Assembly (NCBI GenBank): GCA_034658975.1
Contig: JAYEGJ010000120.1
Span: forward strand, 1 to 27,258
Origin: SZUA-217 sp034658975
GTDB taxonomy: Bacteria > Actinomycetota > Acidimicrobiia > Spongiisociales > ZC4RG35
Length of the DNA: 27,258 nucleotides
Reading direction: 5' to 3'
A program made the position numbers and the translations under genes. The notes below the pieces were generated by a model. The model made no database searches. It was not told where the DNA came from and saw nothing but the letters and a program-made list of their open reading frames with translations. Position 1 is the stretch's first letter. Every line of letters begins with the position of its first letter. Below are positions 1 through 7,879 of this stretch, piece by piece.

Positions 1-956
1 GACCACGCAGTGGCGGTCTCTGGCGATGACTGCTCTTCGGGTGGCTGCGGGGATGACCCTGGTTTTGCGGCCGATGTCGATGATCTCCGATGCGGGGTTC
101 CACACGATGCGACTGATCGAAGCGTCACAGGCCAACTGGCGGATGGTGGTCATGGTGAGCACCTGACCGGTTTCGGTTTCGTGGAGCCCTCCCGGTGTGC
201 CTTCCAATGCGGGTTCGTCGACGTGGACGTTGAGGTGTGGCTTTTCTCCGCCGGCGTCTGGTGTTTGGCTGCCTTCGAGGAAGGCGCGGGCGAGGTCTTC
301 TCCGGCGTCGGCTCGTCGTTGTTAGGGAGTCCGGTCGTCCCCGGTCGCAGGCGGTGGCATCAGGGCGTCTAATGCGGTGATGAACGTTTCGCCGGCCAGT
401 TGTGGGAAGGCGAAGTCGCCCTCGACCATGCCATTGGCCTTGCGTGTGTAGTCGAGACGACGACGTTCGAGTTGGGCGTCCTGGCCAACTGGTCGTTCTC
501 TGCGGTCAGGGTCCAGTAGTCGAGGATCTGCTTGGTCTCCTCGGGAGTGTCCCCGATGATCTCGAGGAGGACAGACTCCCCTTCGGGATACCTGTCAGGG
601 AGCCTTTCCGCGGCACGGGCCAGCGATTCGGTTTGATCGGAGTTGATCAGCCGGTGTTTCCAAGCAAGGAGTGTTGCCTTGAACTTCTGGCCGAACCTTG
701 CCAGTTTGACGTATCGGTGCGCCCGGCCGCCCGAGATGCGGAAACGGTCCTTCAGATAGGCAACGGAGGACGGGTAACCGAAAAGCTCATGATCGTTATT
801 GGCATCAGAGACTGCCAGCGTCATCGTGCGCTCTATCTCGAGATGCTGAGAAGCTTCCTCCAGCAGCGCCAAGTGTTCGTCTCGCTCTTCGGCCGGGACA
901 ACCCATGGGTCCTCAAGCCGAGGAATCACGATCGGATTCATCTCTCCCTTTCCCAT
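1..956 (-). pseudogene. DUF222/HNH endonuclease (13E12 family), broken and cut by window edge
   Basis: The N-terminal part from 956 reads as a DUF222 domain (helical, with 'YVKLARFGQKF' and 'LLEIIGDTPEETK'). At about 480 the frame is lost: adding one base to the short G run on the coding strand restores 'RDAQLERRRLDYTRKANGM' and the rest of DUF222. Further on, at about 322-324, the restored frame has an in-frame TAA where homologues usually carry a sense codon. It then continues through the linker into 'IIDIGRKTRVIPAATRRA' and 'RDRHCVV', the start of the HNH nuclease domain, which runs off the window at base 1. The start could be ATG at 956 or ATG at 941, which has a purine-rich AAGGGAGAG before it. 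DUF222/HNH genes are multicopy and often decayed in actinobacteria. One frameshift plus one nonsense codon makes this a likely pseudogene; the indel alone could be a sequencing error. Confidence 0.82.
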
Positions 957-1053
957 GACCCCAAGTCAACAGGGAGGGTGTGACAAGAAACTCAATATCC
1001 AGAGACACATATGAGATCTTTTCTGCGATTTCTTCAGTCTTCTCAGGAGGGCG
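957..1053. other. Short divergent spacer between the DUF222 gene and the glycosyltransferase fragment
   Basis: This 97-base spacer is more AT-rich than its surroundings. It holds a TGA at 1012-1014 that closes the frame upstream of the glycosyltransferase fragment, and a strong Shine-Dalgarno AGGAGG at 1045-1050. No convincing -35/-10 pair was found. It is the junction where the missing N-terminal half of the glycosyltransferase would be expected to begin. Confidence 0.5.
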
Positions 1054-1716
1054 ATGATGGATCTGGCTGACTGTGTTCTCGTGTTCAGCTTCGCCGGTTT
1101 CGACCCTCTCTCCGGAGAGGAAGCGGGCGAGAAGGTGCTCCACGTTGGACCTCTCCGAGCTGCAAGCGACGAGCCGTCCGGCTTGGTACGACGCCTACCC
1201 GATCGCAGGCTCGTGCTCGTCGCCCTCAGCACGAGCGACCAGAATCAAGGAGCAACAATGCAGCGGCTTTGCGACGCTTGTGCACAGCTAGACATCGAAG
1301 CTCTGGTAACTACCGGGCCAATGGTCGCAGCTGACGAGCTTGACACCTCAGAGAATGTGACTGCTATCGACTTCGTCAACCATGATGAAGTTCTGCCGGA
1401 AGCGGACCTTCTAGTCACTCACGCTGGCCACGGAACAGTGGCGGCAGGTCTCTCCCATGGCGTGCCAATGTTGTGCATTCCTTTCGGCAGAGACCAAGAC
1501 CTCAACGCGGACCGTGTGGAAACACTCGGACTAGGGACAGTGGTGGGCCCGGACTCCCCGATCGATGTACTCCGCCTAACCATCCAGGACATGCTCGATG
1601 ACGGCGTGCGGCTGCAGCGAGCCCAGCAGTTCGCCGATTCACTGCAAGCACACCCCGGTATCGAAGACCCCAGCCCCCGCACAAAACCGGCTGGGGGAGT
1701 CATCATGGAGTCCTGA
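1054..1716 (+). CDS. GT1-type glycosyltransferase, C-terminal domain only (truncated)
   Basis: The product resembles the C-terminal nucleotide-sugar-binding half of family GT1 enzymes (macrolide glycosyltransferase/UGT type). The signature is 'THAGHGTVAAGLSHGVPML' followed by 'GRDQDLNADRVETLGLG', which in the family binds the donor's diphosphate and sugar. The first ~35 residues match the interdomain linker ending in 'VGPL'. Family members are about 400 residues with an acceptor-binding N-terminal domain; this ORF has 220 and an in-frame stop at 1012-1014, so that domain is missing. AGGAGG at 1045-1050 is 3 nt from ATG 1054 and 6 nt from ATG 1057, so the fragment may still be translated. The space where the N-terminus should lie is occupied by the opposing DUF222 gene, suggesting a rearrangement. 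It ends 3 nt before the convergent JAMM gene. Catalysis is unlikely without the acceptor domain. Confidence 0.72.
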   Translation: MMDLADCVLVFSFAGFDPLSGEEAGEKVLHVGPLRAASDEPSGLVRRLPDRRLVLVALSTSDQNQGATMQRLCDACAQLDIEALVTTGPMVAADELDTSENVTAIDFVNHDEVLPEADLLVTHAGHGTVAAGLSHGVPMLCIPFGRDQDLNADRVETLGLGTVVGPDSPIDVLRLTIQDMLDDGVRLQRAQQFADSLQAHPGIEDPSPRTKPAGGVIMES

Positions 1717-1719
1717 CAC

Positions 1720-2118
1720 TTAGACCAGCCCGACAGCTTCGATCTGGCCTTCCCGGATCGACCACGCCCGAACCACCGGGTCGTCGCCAAGTCCCACGAT
1801 CAGATACGCCCAGTCCGGCTCCAGTGCGGCCCGCACGTCCGTCATCGACGGTCTTGCCTGTCCGTTCGGATGGGAGTGGAAGACGCCCCCCAGGGACCAC
1901 CCATGAGATTCGGCATCGGTCAGTGCGGCGAAGTGCTCCTCGGGGGGAATCGTGTAACCGACCGGCGATCGATCGAGATTCTCCGTCGGGTAGACCTCGA
2001 CCACCCGGTCACCCTCCATCGCCAGCAACCCGCACCCCTCGTTGGGCAGCTCGGCCAGACAGTGATCGATGATCTTCTGGCGAAGATCCTCAGAGAGACG
2101 GACGGCAGGTCTCGTCAT
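1720..2118 (-). CDS. JAMM/MPN+ metalloprotease (Mec-like, M67 family)
   Basis: This 132-residue protein is a small bacterial JAB1/MPN+ domain. It carries the zinc and catalytic set: Glu27 in 'NEGCGLL', His81 and His83 in 'HSHPNG', Ser91 and Asp94 in 'SMTD' (HxHPx6SxxD). The family hydrolyses peptide or isopeptide bonds after C-terminal Gly-Gly; mycobacterial Mec removes cysteine from the sulfur carrier CysO. The length is normal for a stand-alone domain. The gene overlaps the 3' end of the ThiF/rhodanese gene by 29 nt, implying translational coupling. An E1-like activator next to a JAMM protease fits a CysO/ThiS/MoaD-type sulfur carrier route, but no carrier or CysM-like synthase lies in the window. 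The fold and active site are well supported; the substrate is inferred. Confidence 0.9.
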   Translation of the reverse strand: MTRPAVRLSEDLRQKIIDHCLAELPNEGCGLLAMEGDRVVEVYPTENLDRSPVGYTIPPEEHFAALTDAESHGWSLGGVFHSHPNGQARPSMTDVRAALEPDWAYLIVGLGDDPVVRAWSIREGQIEAVGLV

Positions 2119-3244
2119 AGTCGACGATGGCAGGCGGCTTCTCCGGGTCCGAGCAGGCGAGACAGGCAGGATCGCGGCTGACCGTCACCGTCATGAAATC
2201 CTGTTCCAGGGCGTCGTAGACCATGAGACGGCCGACGAGGGTGTCGCCGATACCAAGCAGCGTCTTGATCGCCTCCATCGCCTGGATCGACCCGATGACA
2301 CCTGGCAGAACTCCCAGCACACCCGCCTCGGCGCAGGAAGGCGCCAGCTCGGGTGGCGGTGGCTCGGGGTGCAAACACCGGTAGCAGGGGCCCTCGTACG
2401 GATCGAAGACGGCGACCTGACCCTCGAAACGGAAGATCGAGCCGTGAACCACCGGAATCCGAAGGTGGAGAGAGGCATCGTTGACGAGATACCGGGTGGG
2501 GAAGTTGTCGCCACCATCGACCATCACGTCGTAGCCGGCCATTATCCGGAGCACGTTCGAGGCGTTGAGGCGTTCGTCGTGTGTCTCCACCTTCACATCG
2601 GGGTTCAGAGCGAGAAGTGTCTCCCGCGCCGACTCGACCTTGGTCATACCCACCCGCTCGACGTTGTGGAGGATCTGACGCTGGAGATTCGAGGCGTCAA
2701 CGACATCGTCATCCACGATGCCGAGAACGCCGACGCCGGCCGCCGCCAGATAGAGCGCAGCCGGCGACCCGAGGCCACCCGCACCCACCAGGAGGACCCG
2801 CGAACCGAGCAACCGTAACTGGCCGGTTTCACCGACTTCGGGGAGACGGACATGACGTGCATAACGGCTTCTCTGATCCGACGTGAGGCCTTCGGGGTCA
2901 CCCCAGGGCAGGCCTTCCGTCTTCCACTTGTCGAAGCCCCCGGCCATGGACGACACGTCTGCGTAGCCCATCGATTCCATGGATACGGCCGCAAGGGCGG
3001 AGCGCCAGCCTCCGGAGCAGTACAAGACGACTTCGGTGTCGCGATCGGGGATCTGAGCTTCTATGTCGCGCTCGAGCAACCCCCGGGGGAGGAATAGCGC
3101 TCCGGGTATGGCGCCCTGCTCGTATTCGCCGGGTTCGCGGACATCGAGGATCGTGACCCGATCGAGCCGGTCATGCACCTCTGTGGGCGTCAGTTCGGTT
3201 ATCTGGCGCCGTGCCGCATCCACGAGATCGCGGTACTTGGTCAC
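2090..3244 (-). CDS. Rhodanese-ThiF/MoeB fusion (MoeZ-like adenylyltransferase/sulfurtransferase), rhodanese at the N-terminus
   Basis: The 384-residue protein has a rhodanese domain at about 15-115, with active-site Cys76 in 'YCSGGWRS', followed by an E1-like ThiF/MoeB domain at about 125-384. The E1 part shows the nucleotide-binding loop 'GAGGLGS' (154-160), 'DASNLQRQ' (183-190), zinc cysteines C287/C290 ('CYRC') and C361/C364 ('CLAC'), and the 'SCAEAGVLG' segment with Cys304. Such proteins adenylate the C-terminal glycine of small sulfur carriers (MoaD, ThiS, CysO) and pass sulfur from the rhodanese cysteine. In mycobacterial MoeZ the rhodanese domain is C-terminal, so the order here is reversed. 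The GTG start overlaps the aceE stop as GTGA, and the 3' end overlaps the JAMM gene. Activity is strongly supported; the carrier partner is unknown. Confidence 0.9.
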   Translation of the reverse strand: MTKYRDLVDAARRQITELTPTEVHDRLDRVTILDVREPGEYEQGAIPGALFLPRGLLERDIEAQIPDRDTEVVLYCSGGWRSALAAVSMESMGYADVSSMAGGFDKWKTEGLPWGDPEGLTSDQRSRYARHVRLPEVGETGQLRLLGSRVLLVGAGGLGSPAALYLAAAGVGVLGIVDDDVVDASNLQRQILHNVERVGMTKVESARETLLALNPDVKVETHDERLNASNVLRIMAGYDVMVDGGDNFPTRYLVNDASLHLRIPVVHGSIFRFEGQVAVFDPYEGPCYRCLHPEPPPPELAPSCAEAGVLGVLPGVIGSIQAMEAIKTLLGIGDTLVGRLMVYDALEQDFMTVTVSRDPACLACSDPEKPPAIVDYDETCRPSL

Positions 3245-5967
3245 CGGTGCGCTTCCGCCGGGTCACCCGACTCGGGGTCGATTCCGTAGCGCTCGAGCGC
3301 GTCGCTGACCGACGACAGCGGCACGCGTCCCTGCCTTGCCAGCGCACTGAGAGCACCGACCACGACATGTCCGGCATCCGTCTCGAAGAAGCGTCGCAAT
3401 GCCGCTCTGGAGTCCGATCGCCCGTATCCGTCTGTTCCGAGGATTACGTAATCATCCGGAACCCAGCGAGAGACCTGGTCGGGAACGAGGGTCATGAAGT
3501 CGGTGACCGCCAGGGTCGGACCTGGTGTGTCAGACAAGAGACGAGTGACGAGGGGTGTCTTCTCCGGTTCGGCTGGGTGGAGCCGATTCCAGCGCTCGAC
3601 CGAAAGAGCTTCCTCCCTGAGCTGCTTGTAGGAGGTAGCCGACCAGAGCTCTGCGCCGACGCCATAGTGCTCGGCCAAATCGGCCGCAGCTTCCCTCGCC
3701 GCAAGGTTCGCCGTGCCGGAGAACAGGATCTTGATGTCGGTGTCGGTCCCCTCGGGGGCGGGCGCCCACCTGTAGAGACCTTCCACGATCCCGCGGTCGA
3801 CACCTTCAGGCTTCGCGGGTTGGGCGAAGTTCTCGTTGTAGACGGTGATGTAATAGAAGACGTCGTCCGGGTTTGGCCCGTACATCCGGTTGATGCCGTG
3901 CTCGACGATCGTTCCCACCTCGTAGGCAAAGGCCGGGTCGTAGGCCTGGCACACGGGAATGGTCGACGCCAGGACCAAGCTGTGCCCGTCCTGATGCTGG
4001 AGTCCCTCGCCCTGAAGGGTGGTGCGCCCCGCAGTCGCACCGAGGAGGAATCCACGGGCACGGGCGTCGCTCGCATTCCAGATCAGGTCACCGACCCTCT
4101 GGAAGCCGAACATCGAGTAGAAGATGAAGAACGGGACCATTGGCACGCCCCGCGTGTAATAGGAGGTTGCCGCTGCGGTCCACGAGGCGAGCGAGCCCGA
4201 TTCGGTTATGCCCTCTTCCAGGATCTGGCCGTCCTGGGACTCGCTGTAGGAGAGCAGCATCGCCGCGTCGACGGGCTCGTAGAGCTGGCCTTTCGATGCA
4301 TAGATCTTCAACTCGCGGAAGAGAGAGTCCATGCCGAACGTACGGGCCTCGTCAGGAACGATGGGGACCACGTGGGCCCCGAAGCCTTCTGCCCGCGCCA
4401 GGTTTCTGATGAGGCGGGTGAAGGCCGACGTGGTGGACGCCTCTACCTTTCCCGACCCGGCGTAGACCTCTGCGTAGGCGTCGGGGCCGGGGAGGTTGAG
4501 AGTGGAGTCTTCGGGAACCGTGCGTTTCGGCAACGACCCGCCCAACTCGTCGCGGCGGGCCCGGAGATAGTCGTACTCCGGGGTGCCCGGCCCCGGTCTG
4601 AAGTACGGCGGTTCCTTGGCTCCCTCGAGTGCTTCGAGAGGAATCTCCGCCTCGAGGTGAAGAGTCTTGCGCAGCTCCAATAGCTGCTTGTTGGTGAGTT
4701 CTTTGATCTGGTGGGTTGCGTTGCGGCCTTCGACATCGGGCCCGAGGGTCCAGCCCTTGATCGTCTTGGCGAGGATGACAGTCGGCTTGCCGTTATCGAG
4801 TTCGGTAGCCACCTTGTATGCGGCATACACTTTGCGGAAGTCGAGTCCGCCACGGCGGAGAGCCCACACCTCCTCGTCAGACATGTCGCTGACGAGTTCC
4901 TTGGTTCGGGGGTCCTTTCCGAAGAAGTGATCCCTCACGTAGGCCCCGTCCTCAGCCTTGTATCGTTGGTACTCGCCGTCGACGGTGGAGCCCATGACGT
5001 TGAGGAGGGCTCCTTCTGTGTCCCGAGCGAGCAGGGCATCCCAACCGCTTCCCCAGATGACCTTGATCACATTCCAACCGGCACCCCTGAAGACAGCTTC
5101 GAGTTCGGTGATGATCTGGCCGTTTCCTCGCACCGGCCCGTCGAGACGCTGGAGGTTGCAATTGACAACCCAGACCAGGTTGTCGAGTCCCTCCCGCGTG
5201 GCGAGAGAGATGGCCCCGAGGGTCTCGGGCTCGTCGCTCTCCCCGTCTCCGATGAAGCACCAGACCCGTGAGTCCGAGGTGTCGTCGAGGCCGCGGTTGC
5301 CGAGGTACTTGTTGAAGCGGGCGTGATAGATCGAGTTGATCGGGCCCAGGCCCATGGAGACCGTCGGGTGTTCCCAGAAGTCGGGCATGAGACGGGGGTG
5401 GGGGTACGACGAGAGCCCGTCGCCTTCGATCTCGAAGCGAAAGTTGTCCAGATGCTTCTCGTCGAAGCGTCCTTCGAGGAAGGCCCTGGCGTAGATCCCT
5501 GGGGCAGCGTGGCCCTGCATGTAGACGTGGTCACCGCCGCCGGGAGCATCCTTGCCCCGGAAGAAGTGGTTGAAGCCGATCTCGTAGAGAGTTGCCGACG
5601 AGGCGAAAGTGGAGAGATGCCCACCGATGCCCTTCTCCCGGTGGTTGGCCTTGACCACCATGACGGCGGCGTTCCAGCGAATGAAACGGCGGATACGTCG
5701 TTCGAGGTTCTCGTCTCCCGGGAACTCGGGCTGGTCTTCGGGCGGAATCGTGTTGACGTAAGGGGTGGTGATTGCTCCTGGCACTCCGAGTCGGCGATCA
5801 TGAGCTCGCTCGAGAAGTCTGGCCAGCAGATACCTGGCTCTTACCTTTCCTTGCTCGCCGGCTACGGCGTCGAGCGACTCGATCCACTCCTGGGTCTCGA
5901 CGGGGTCGCTGTCGGGCAACTGACCGACGTACTCGTCGCCGATGGTCTCGCCAAGGTTTCCTGCCAT
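3241..5967 (-). CDS. aceE: Pyruvate dehydrogenase E1 component, homodimeric type
   Basis: The 908-residue protein is a full-length single-chain (alpha-beta fused) pyruvate dehydrogenase E1, which decarboxylates pyruvate with thiamine diphosphate and transfers the acetyl group to lipoyl-E2. Seen in the sequence are the ThDP/Mg motif 'GDGESDEPETLGA' (from residue 240) ending in 'NCNLQRLDGP', the early 'GGHLSTFASSATLYEIGFNHFF' region (split: 'GGHLSTFASSA', 'TLYEIGFNHFF'), 'YMQGHAAPGIYARAFLEGR' and the C-terminal transketolase-like domain. Length agrees with AceE of Escherichia coli and mycobacteria (about 890-930). It begins 4 nt after the hydrolase stop and ends in a GTGA overlap with the rhodanese-ThiF gene, so it is mid-operon. 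E2 (aceF) and E3 (lpd) are absent from the window, as is common in actinobacteria. Confidence 0.97.
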   Translation of the reverse strand: MAGNLGETIGDEYVGQLPDSDPVETQEWIESLDAVAGEQGKVRARYLLARLLERAHDRRLGVPGAITTPYVNTIPPEDQPEFPGDENLERRIRRFIRWNAAVMVVKANHREKGIGGHLSTFASSATLYEIGFNHFFRGKDAPGGGDHVYMQGHAAPGIYARAFLEGRFDEKHLDNFRFEIEGDGLSSYPHPRLMPDFWEHPTVSMGLGPINSIYHARFNKYLGNRGLDDTSDSRVWCFIGDGESDEPETLGAISLATREGLDNLVWVVNCNLQRLDGPVRGNGQIITELEAVFRGAGWNVIKVIWGSGWDALLARDTEGALLNVMGSTVDGEYQRYKAEDGAYVRDHFFGKDPRTKELVSDMSDEEVWALRRGGLDFRKVYAAYKVATELDNGKPTVILAKTIKGWTLGPDVEGRNATHQIKELTNKQLLELRKTLHLEAEIPLEALEGAKEPPYFRPGPGTPEYDYLRARRDELGGSLPKRTVPEDSTLNLPGPDAYAEVYAGSGKVEASTTSAFTRLIRNLARAEGFGAHVVPIVPDEARTFGMDSLFRELKIYASKGQLYEPVDAAMLLSYSESQDGQILEEGITESGSLASWTAAATSYYTRGVPMVPFFIFYSMFGFQRVGDLIWNASDARARGFLLGATAGRTTLQGEGLQHQDGHSLVLASTIPVCQAYDPAFAYEVGTIVEHGINRMYGPNPDDVFYYITVYNENFAQPAKPEGVDRGIVEGLYRWAPAPEGTDTDIKILFSGTANLAAREAAADLAEHYGVGAELWSATSYKQLREEALSVERWNRLHPAEPEKTPLVTRLLSDTPGPTLAVTDFMTLVPDQVSRWVPDDYVILGTDGYGRSDSRAALRRFFETDAGHVVVGALSALARQGRVPLSSVSDALERYGIDPESGDPAEAHR

Positions 5968-5971
5968 GACG

Positions 5972-6871
5972 CTAGAGGGTAGTAACGGCCGTGTTTTCGC
6001 GTTTGAAGGAGGCTTCGAGCCAGGGGAGCACGATCCGGAGGAATCGAACCGGGGCGTCCAGTTGAGGGGTGTGGCCGGTGTCTTCCATCTGAATCAACTC
6101 CCAGTCGGGCCGGAGCGAGCACATCCACTCAACCGAGGTCGGGGAAACGATGTGATCTCCCATCCCTTGTACCACCAGCGTGTCCGTCTTGATGTCCCTG
6201 ATCATGGCGACGAATCCGGATGGTCTGGCGAACATCCGCGCGATCGAGCGCCCCGAACCGGGGATTGCTTCCTCGGTCCAGGGCAGCTCACTCCTGATCC
6301 GGGCCAGCCTCACCAACTCAGCGACGATGGGCATGGGCACTCTCCCCGGGTTGTGGGTGATCGACTCGAGGCTGAGCCGTACGATTTGCTCCGGGGTGTA
6401 GTTGTTGAGGAAATGGCGGGTCATGGCGCGGCCCAGACCGGGGGTGGCCTGGATTGCCAGCCGTCGGGCCGTCGGCCAGTGGATTCGCGGGTCCGGAACC
6501 CGCGGGGGCGTTGCCGGAGAAACGAGGACGAGGGCGTCGACCATCTCGGGGTGACTGGCGGCAACCATTTCACTCACCAGGGCGCCCATCGAGTTGCCGA
6601 TCAGCGTGACAGACGGCGCCAGCTCCGTGATCGCCGAGCGGACCGCCTCGGCGTGGGTCGCCATCTCCCAGTCTCTCGCAGGGGGCGACAGGCCGAATCC
6701 CGGGAGATCGATCGCCACTGTGTGCCCGAGGCCGGAGATTGCGGGCCCGACGGCGTCCCAGTTCGCTATTGAGCCGCCCAGACCGTGAACGAGGACGGTT
6801 TGGGGTCCGACTCCGCCGTAGTCGCGGATATGGATAGAGCCGACCGAGGTCTTGATGTAGTTGCCGATCAG
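5972..6871 (-). CDS. Alpha/beta-fold hydrolase; start codon not canonical (CTG proposed)
   Basis: The product is a serine alpha/beta hydrolase of about 299 residues. The oxyanion-loop motif 'VLVHGLGGS' lies upstream of the first GTG at 6718, so the gene must start further up. The nucleophile elbow is 'IGNSMGA' (G-N-S-M-G), and near the C-terminus are 'VVQGMGDHIV' (acid) and 'EDTGHTPQLD' (His). The frame is open to a stop at 6971-6973 yet has no ATG, GTG or TTG above 6718. The best fit to family N-termini, 'IGNYIKTSVGSIHIRDYGG', suggests a CTG start at 6871. A TAnnnT-like TACCCT lies at 6875-6880. The substrate is unknown. The gene leads the operon with aceE 4 nt downstream. The nearby CTG-started ABC gene makes this an odd pair. 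Confidence 0.8.
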   Translation of the reverse strand: MIGNYIKTSVGSIHIRDYGGVGPQTVLVHGLGGSIANWDAVGPAISGLGHTVAIDLPGFGLSPPARDWEMATHAEAVRSAITELAPSVTLIGNSMGALVSEMVAASHPEMVDALVLVSPATPPRVPDPRIHWPTARRLAIQATPGLGRAMTRHFLNNYTPEQIVRLSLESITHNPGRVPMPIVAELVRLARIRSELPWTEEAIPGSGRSIARMFARPSGFVAMIRDIKTDTLVVQGMGDHIVSPTSVEWMCSLRPDWELIQMEDTGHTPQLDAPVRFLRIVLPWLEASFKRENTAVTTL

Positions 6872-6939
6872 TCGAGGGTAATGGGGATTTGGGCTCAGTT
6901 CGGGGCCGCTAACGTCGGGACACCTATCCGGAGGCAGAT
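6872..6939. promoter_or_regulatory. Divergent intergenic region, hydrolase/aceE operon versus ABC exporter operon
   Basis: Only 68 bases separate the two proposed starts, so both operons must be promoted from here or from within the neighbouring coding sequence. On the minus strand TACCCT (6875-6880) fits the actinobacterial -10 pattern TAnnnT. On the plus strand TAACGT (6910-6915) fits it, with TTGGGC at 6889-6894 only 15 nt upstream. GGAGG at 6930-6934 is the ribosome binding site of the ABC gene. The promoter assignments are weak. Confidence 0.35.
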
Positions 6940-7878
6940 CTGAGCAACATCCTCGAAGCCACTGGTCTGGTCAAGAGCTTCGACGACTTGACCGCCGTCG
7001 CCGGAGTCAGCTTTGCCATCGCCGAAGGCGAGACCTACGGATTGCTGGGCCCGAACGGAGCTGGGAAAACCACGTCGATCTCCATGATCGCCGGTCTTCT
7101 TGAAGGAGACGCCGGCGAGGTGAAGGTTGCCGGCGAGACGATCACGACACGATCGACCGCAGGAAAGGCAGAGATCGGTCTGGTTCCCCAAGACCTTGCG
7201 ATCTACCCGGATCTGACCGCAATCGAGAACCTGACATTCTTCGGGCGTCTCTACGGCATGCCAGGCGGCGAGCTGGGACCCCGGGTGGACGAGATCCTCG
7301 GTGTGATCGGGCTTGCCGATCGAGGCGCCGACCTGGTGAAGGAGTACTCCGGTGGCATGAAGCGCCGTCTCAACATCGGAATTGGTCTCCTGCACAAGCC
7401 GCTGCTCCTGATCCTCGACGAGCCCACGGTCGGAGTCGATCCCCAGTCCCGCAACTCGATTCTCGAGTCGGTGGAGCACCTGTCCGAAGAGGGTATGGCC
7501 GTTCTGTACACCACCCACTACATGGAGGAGGCCGAGCGTCTTTGCGACCGCGTAGCCATCATCGACGAAGGTGTGATTCAGGCCGAAGGGAGCAGACGCG
7601 AGTTGGTCTCGCTCGTCGGTCAGAAAGACCGTGTCTCTATCTCTGGCGGGGGTGACCTGGCTGCCGCTCAGGCGGCAGTACTTGCCATGGAGGGGGTGAC
7701 CGAGGCGTCAGCCTCCGACCGCGGGCTCGATGTTCTAGCGGTTGATGCTTCGTCGATCCTCCCCGAGCTGCTCTCGACGGTGACGACGGCCGGCGGATCC
7801 ATCACCGGGGTCGAGGTGATCGAACCGAACCTCGAAGCAGTGTTCCTCCATTTGACCGGGAAGGCTCTCCGGGACTGA
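6940..7878 (+). CDS. ABC exporter ATP-binding protein (DrrA/CcmA-like), CTG start
   Basis: The protein is the ATPase of an ABC-2 type exporter. It has the Walker A motif 'GPNGAGKTT' (about 37-45), the Q-loop region 'GLVPQDLAIYP', signature 'YSGGMKRRL', Walker B 'LLILDEPTVGVDPQ' and the H-loop 'YTTHYMEEAE'. The C-terminal ~80 residues form the accessory domain common in drug-efflux ATPases. The usual family N-terminus ('ILEATGLVKSFDDLTAV') begins before the first TTG at 6988. The frame back to a TAA at 6910 contains no ATG, GTG or TTG, and CTG at 6940 is preceded by GGAGG at 6930-6934 with 5 nt spacing. CTG is therefore the proposed start, giving 312 residues. The permease gene follows after 1 nt. 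The substrate cannot be told. Confidence 0.92.
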   Translation: MSNILEATGLVKSFDDLTAVAGVSFAIAEGETYGLLGPNGAGKTTSISMIAGLLEGDAGEVKVAGETITTRSTAGKAEIGLVPQDLAIYPDLTAIENLTFFGRLYGMPGGELGPRVDEILGVIGLADRGADLVKEYSGGMKRRLNIGIGLLHKPLLLILDEPTVGVDPQSRNSILESVEHLSEEGMAVLYTTHYMEEAERLCDRVAIIDEGVIQAEGSRRELVSLVGQKDRVSISGGGDLAAAQAAVLAMEGVTEASASDRGLDVLAVDASSILPELLSTVTTAGGSITGVEVIEPNLEAVFLHLTGKALRD

Positions 7879-7879
7879 C

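Noticed and set aside
3211..4683. 490-codon open frame on the plus strand
   Set aside because: It lies antisense to the 3' half of aceE and its product resembles no family; it is a consequence of high GC content and codon bias.
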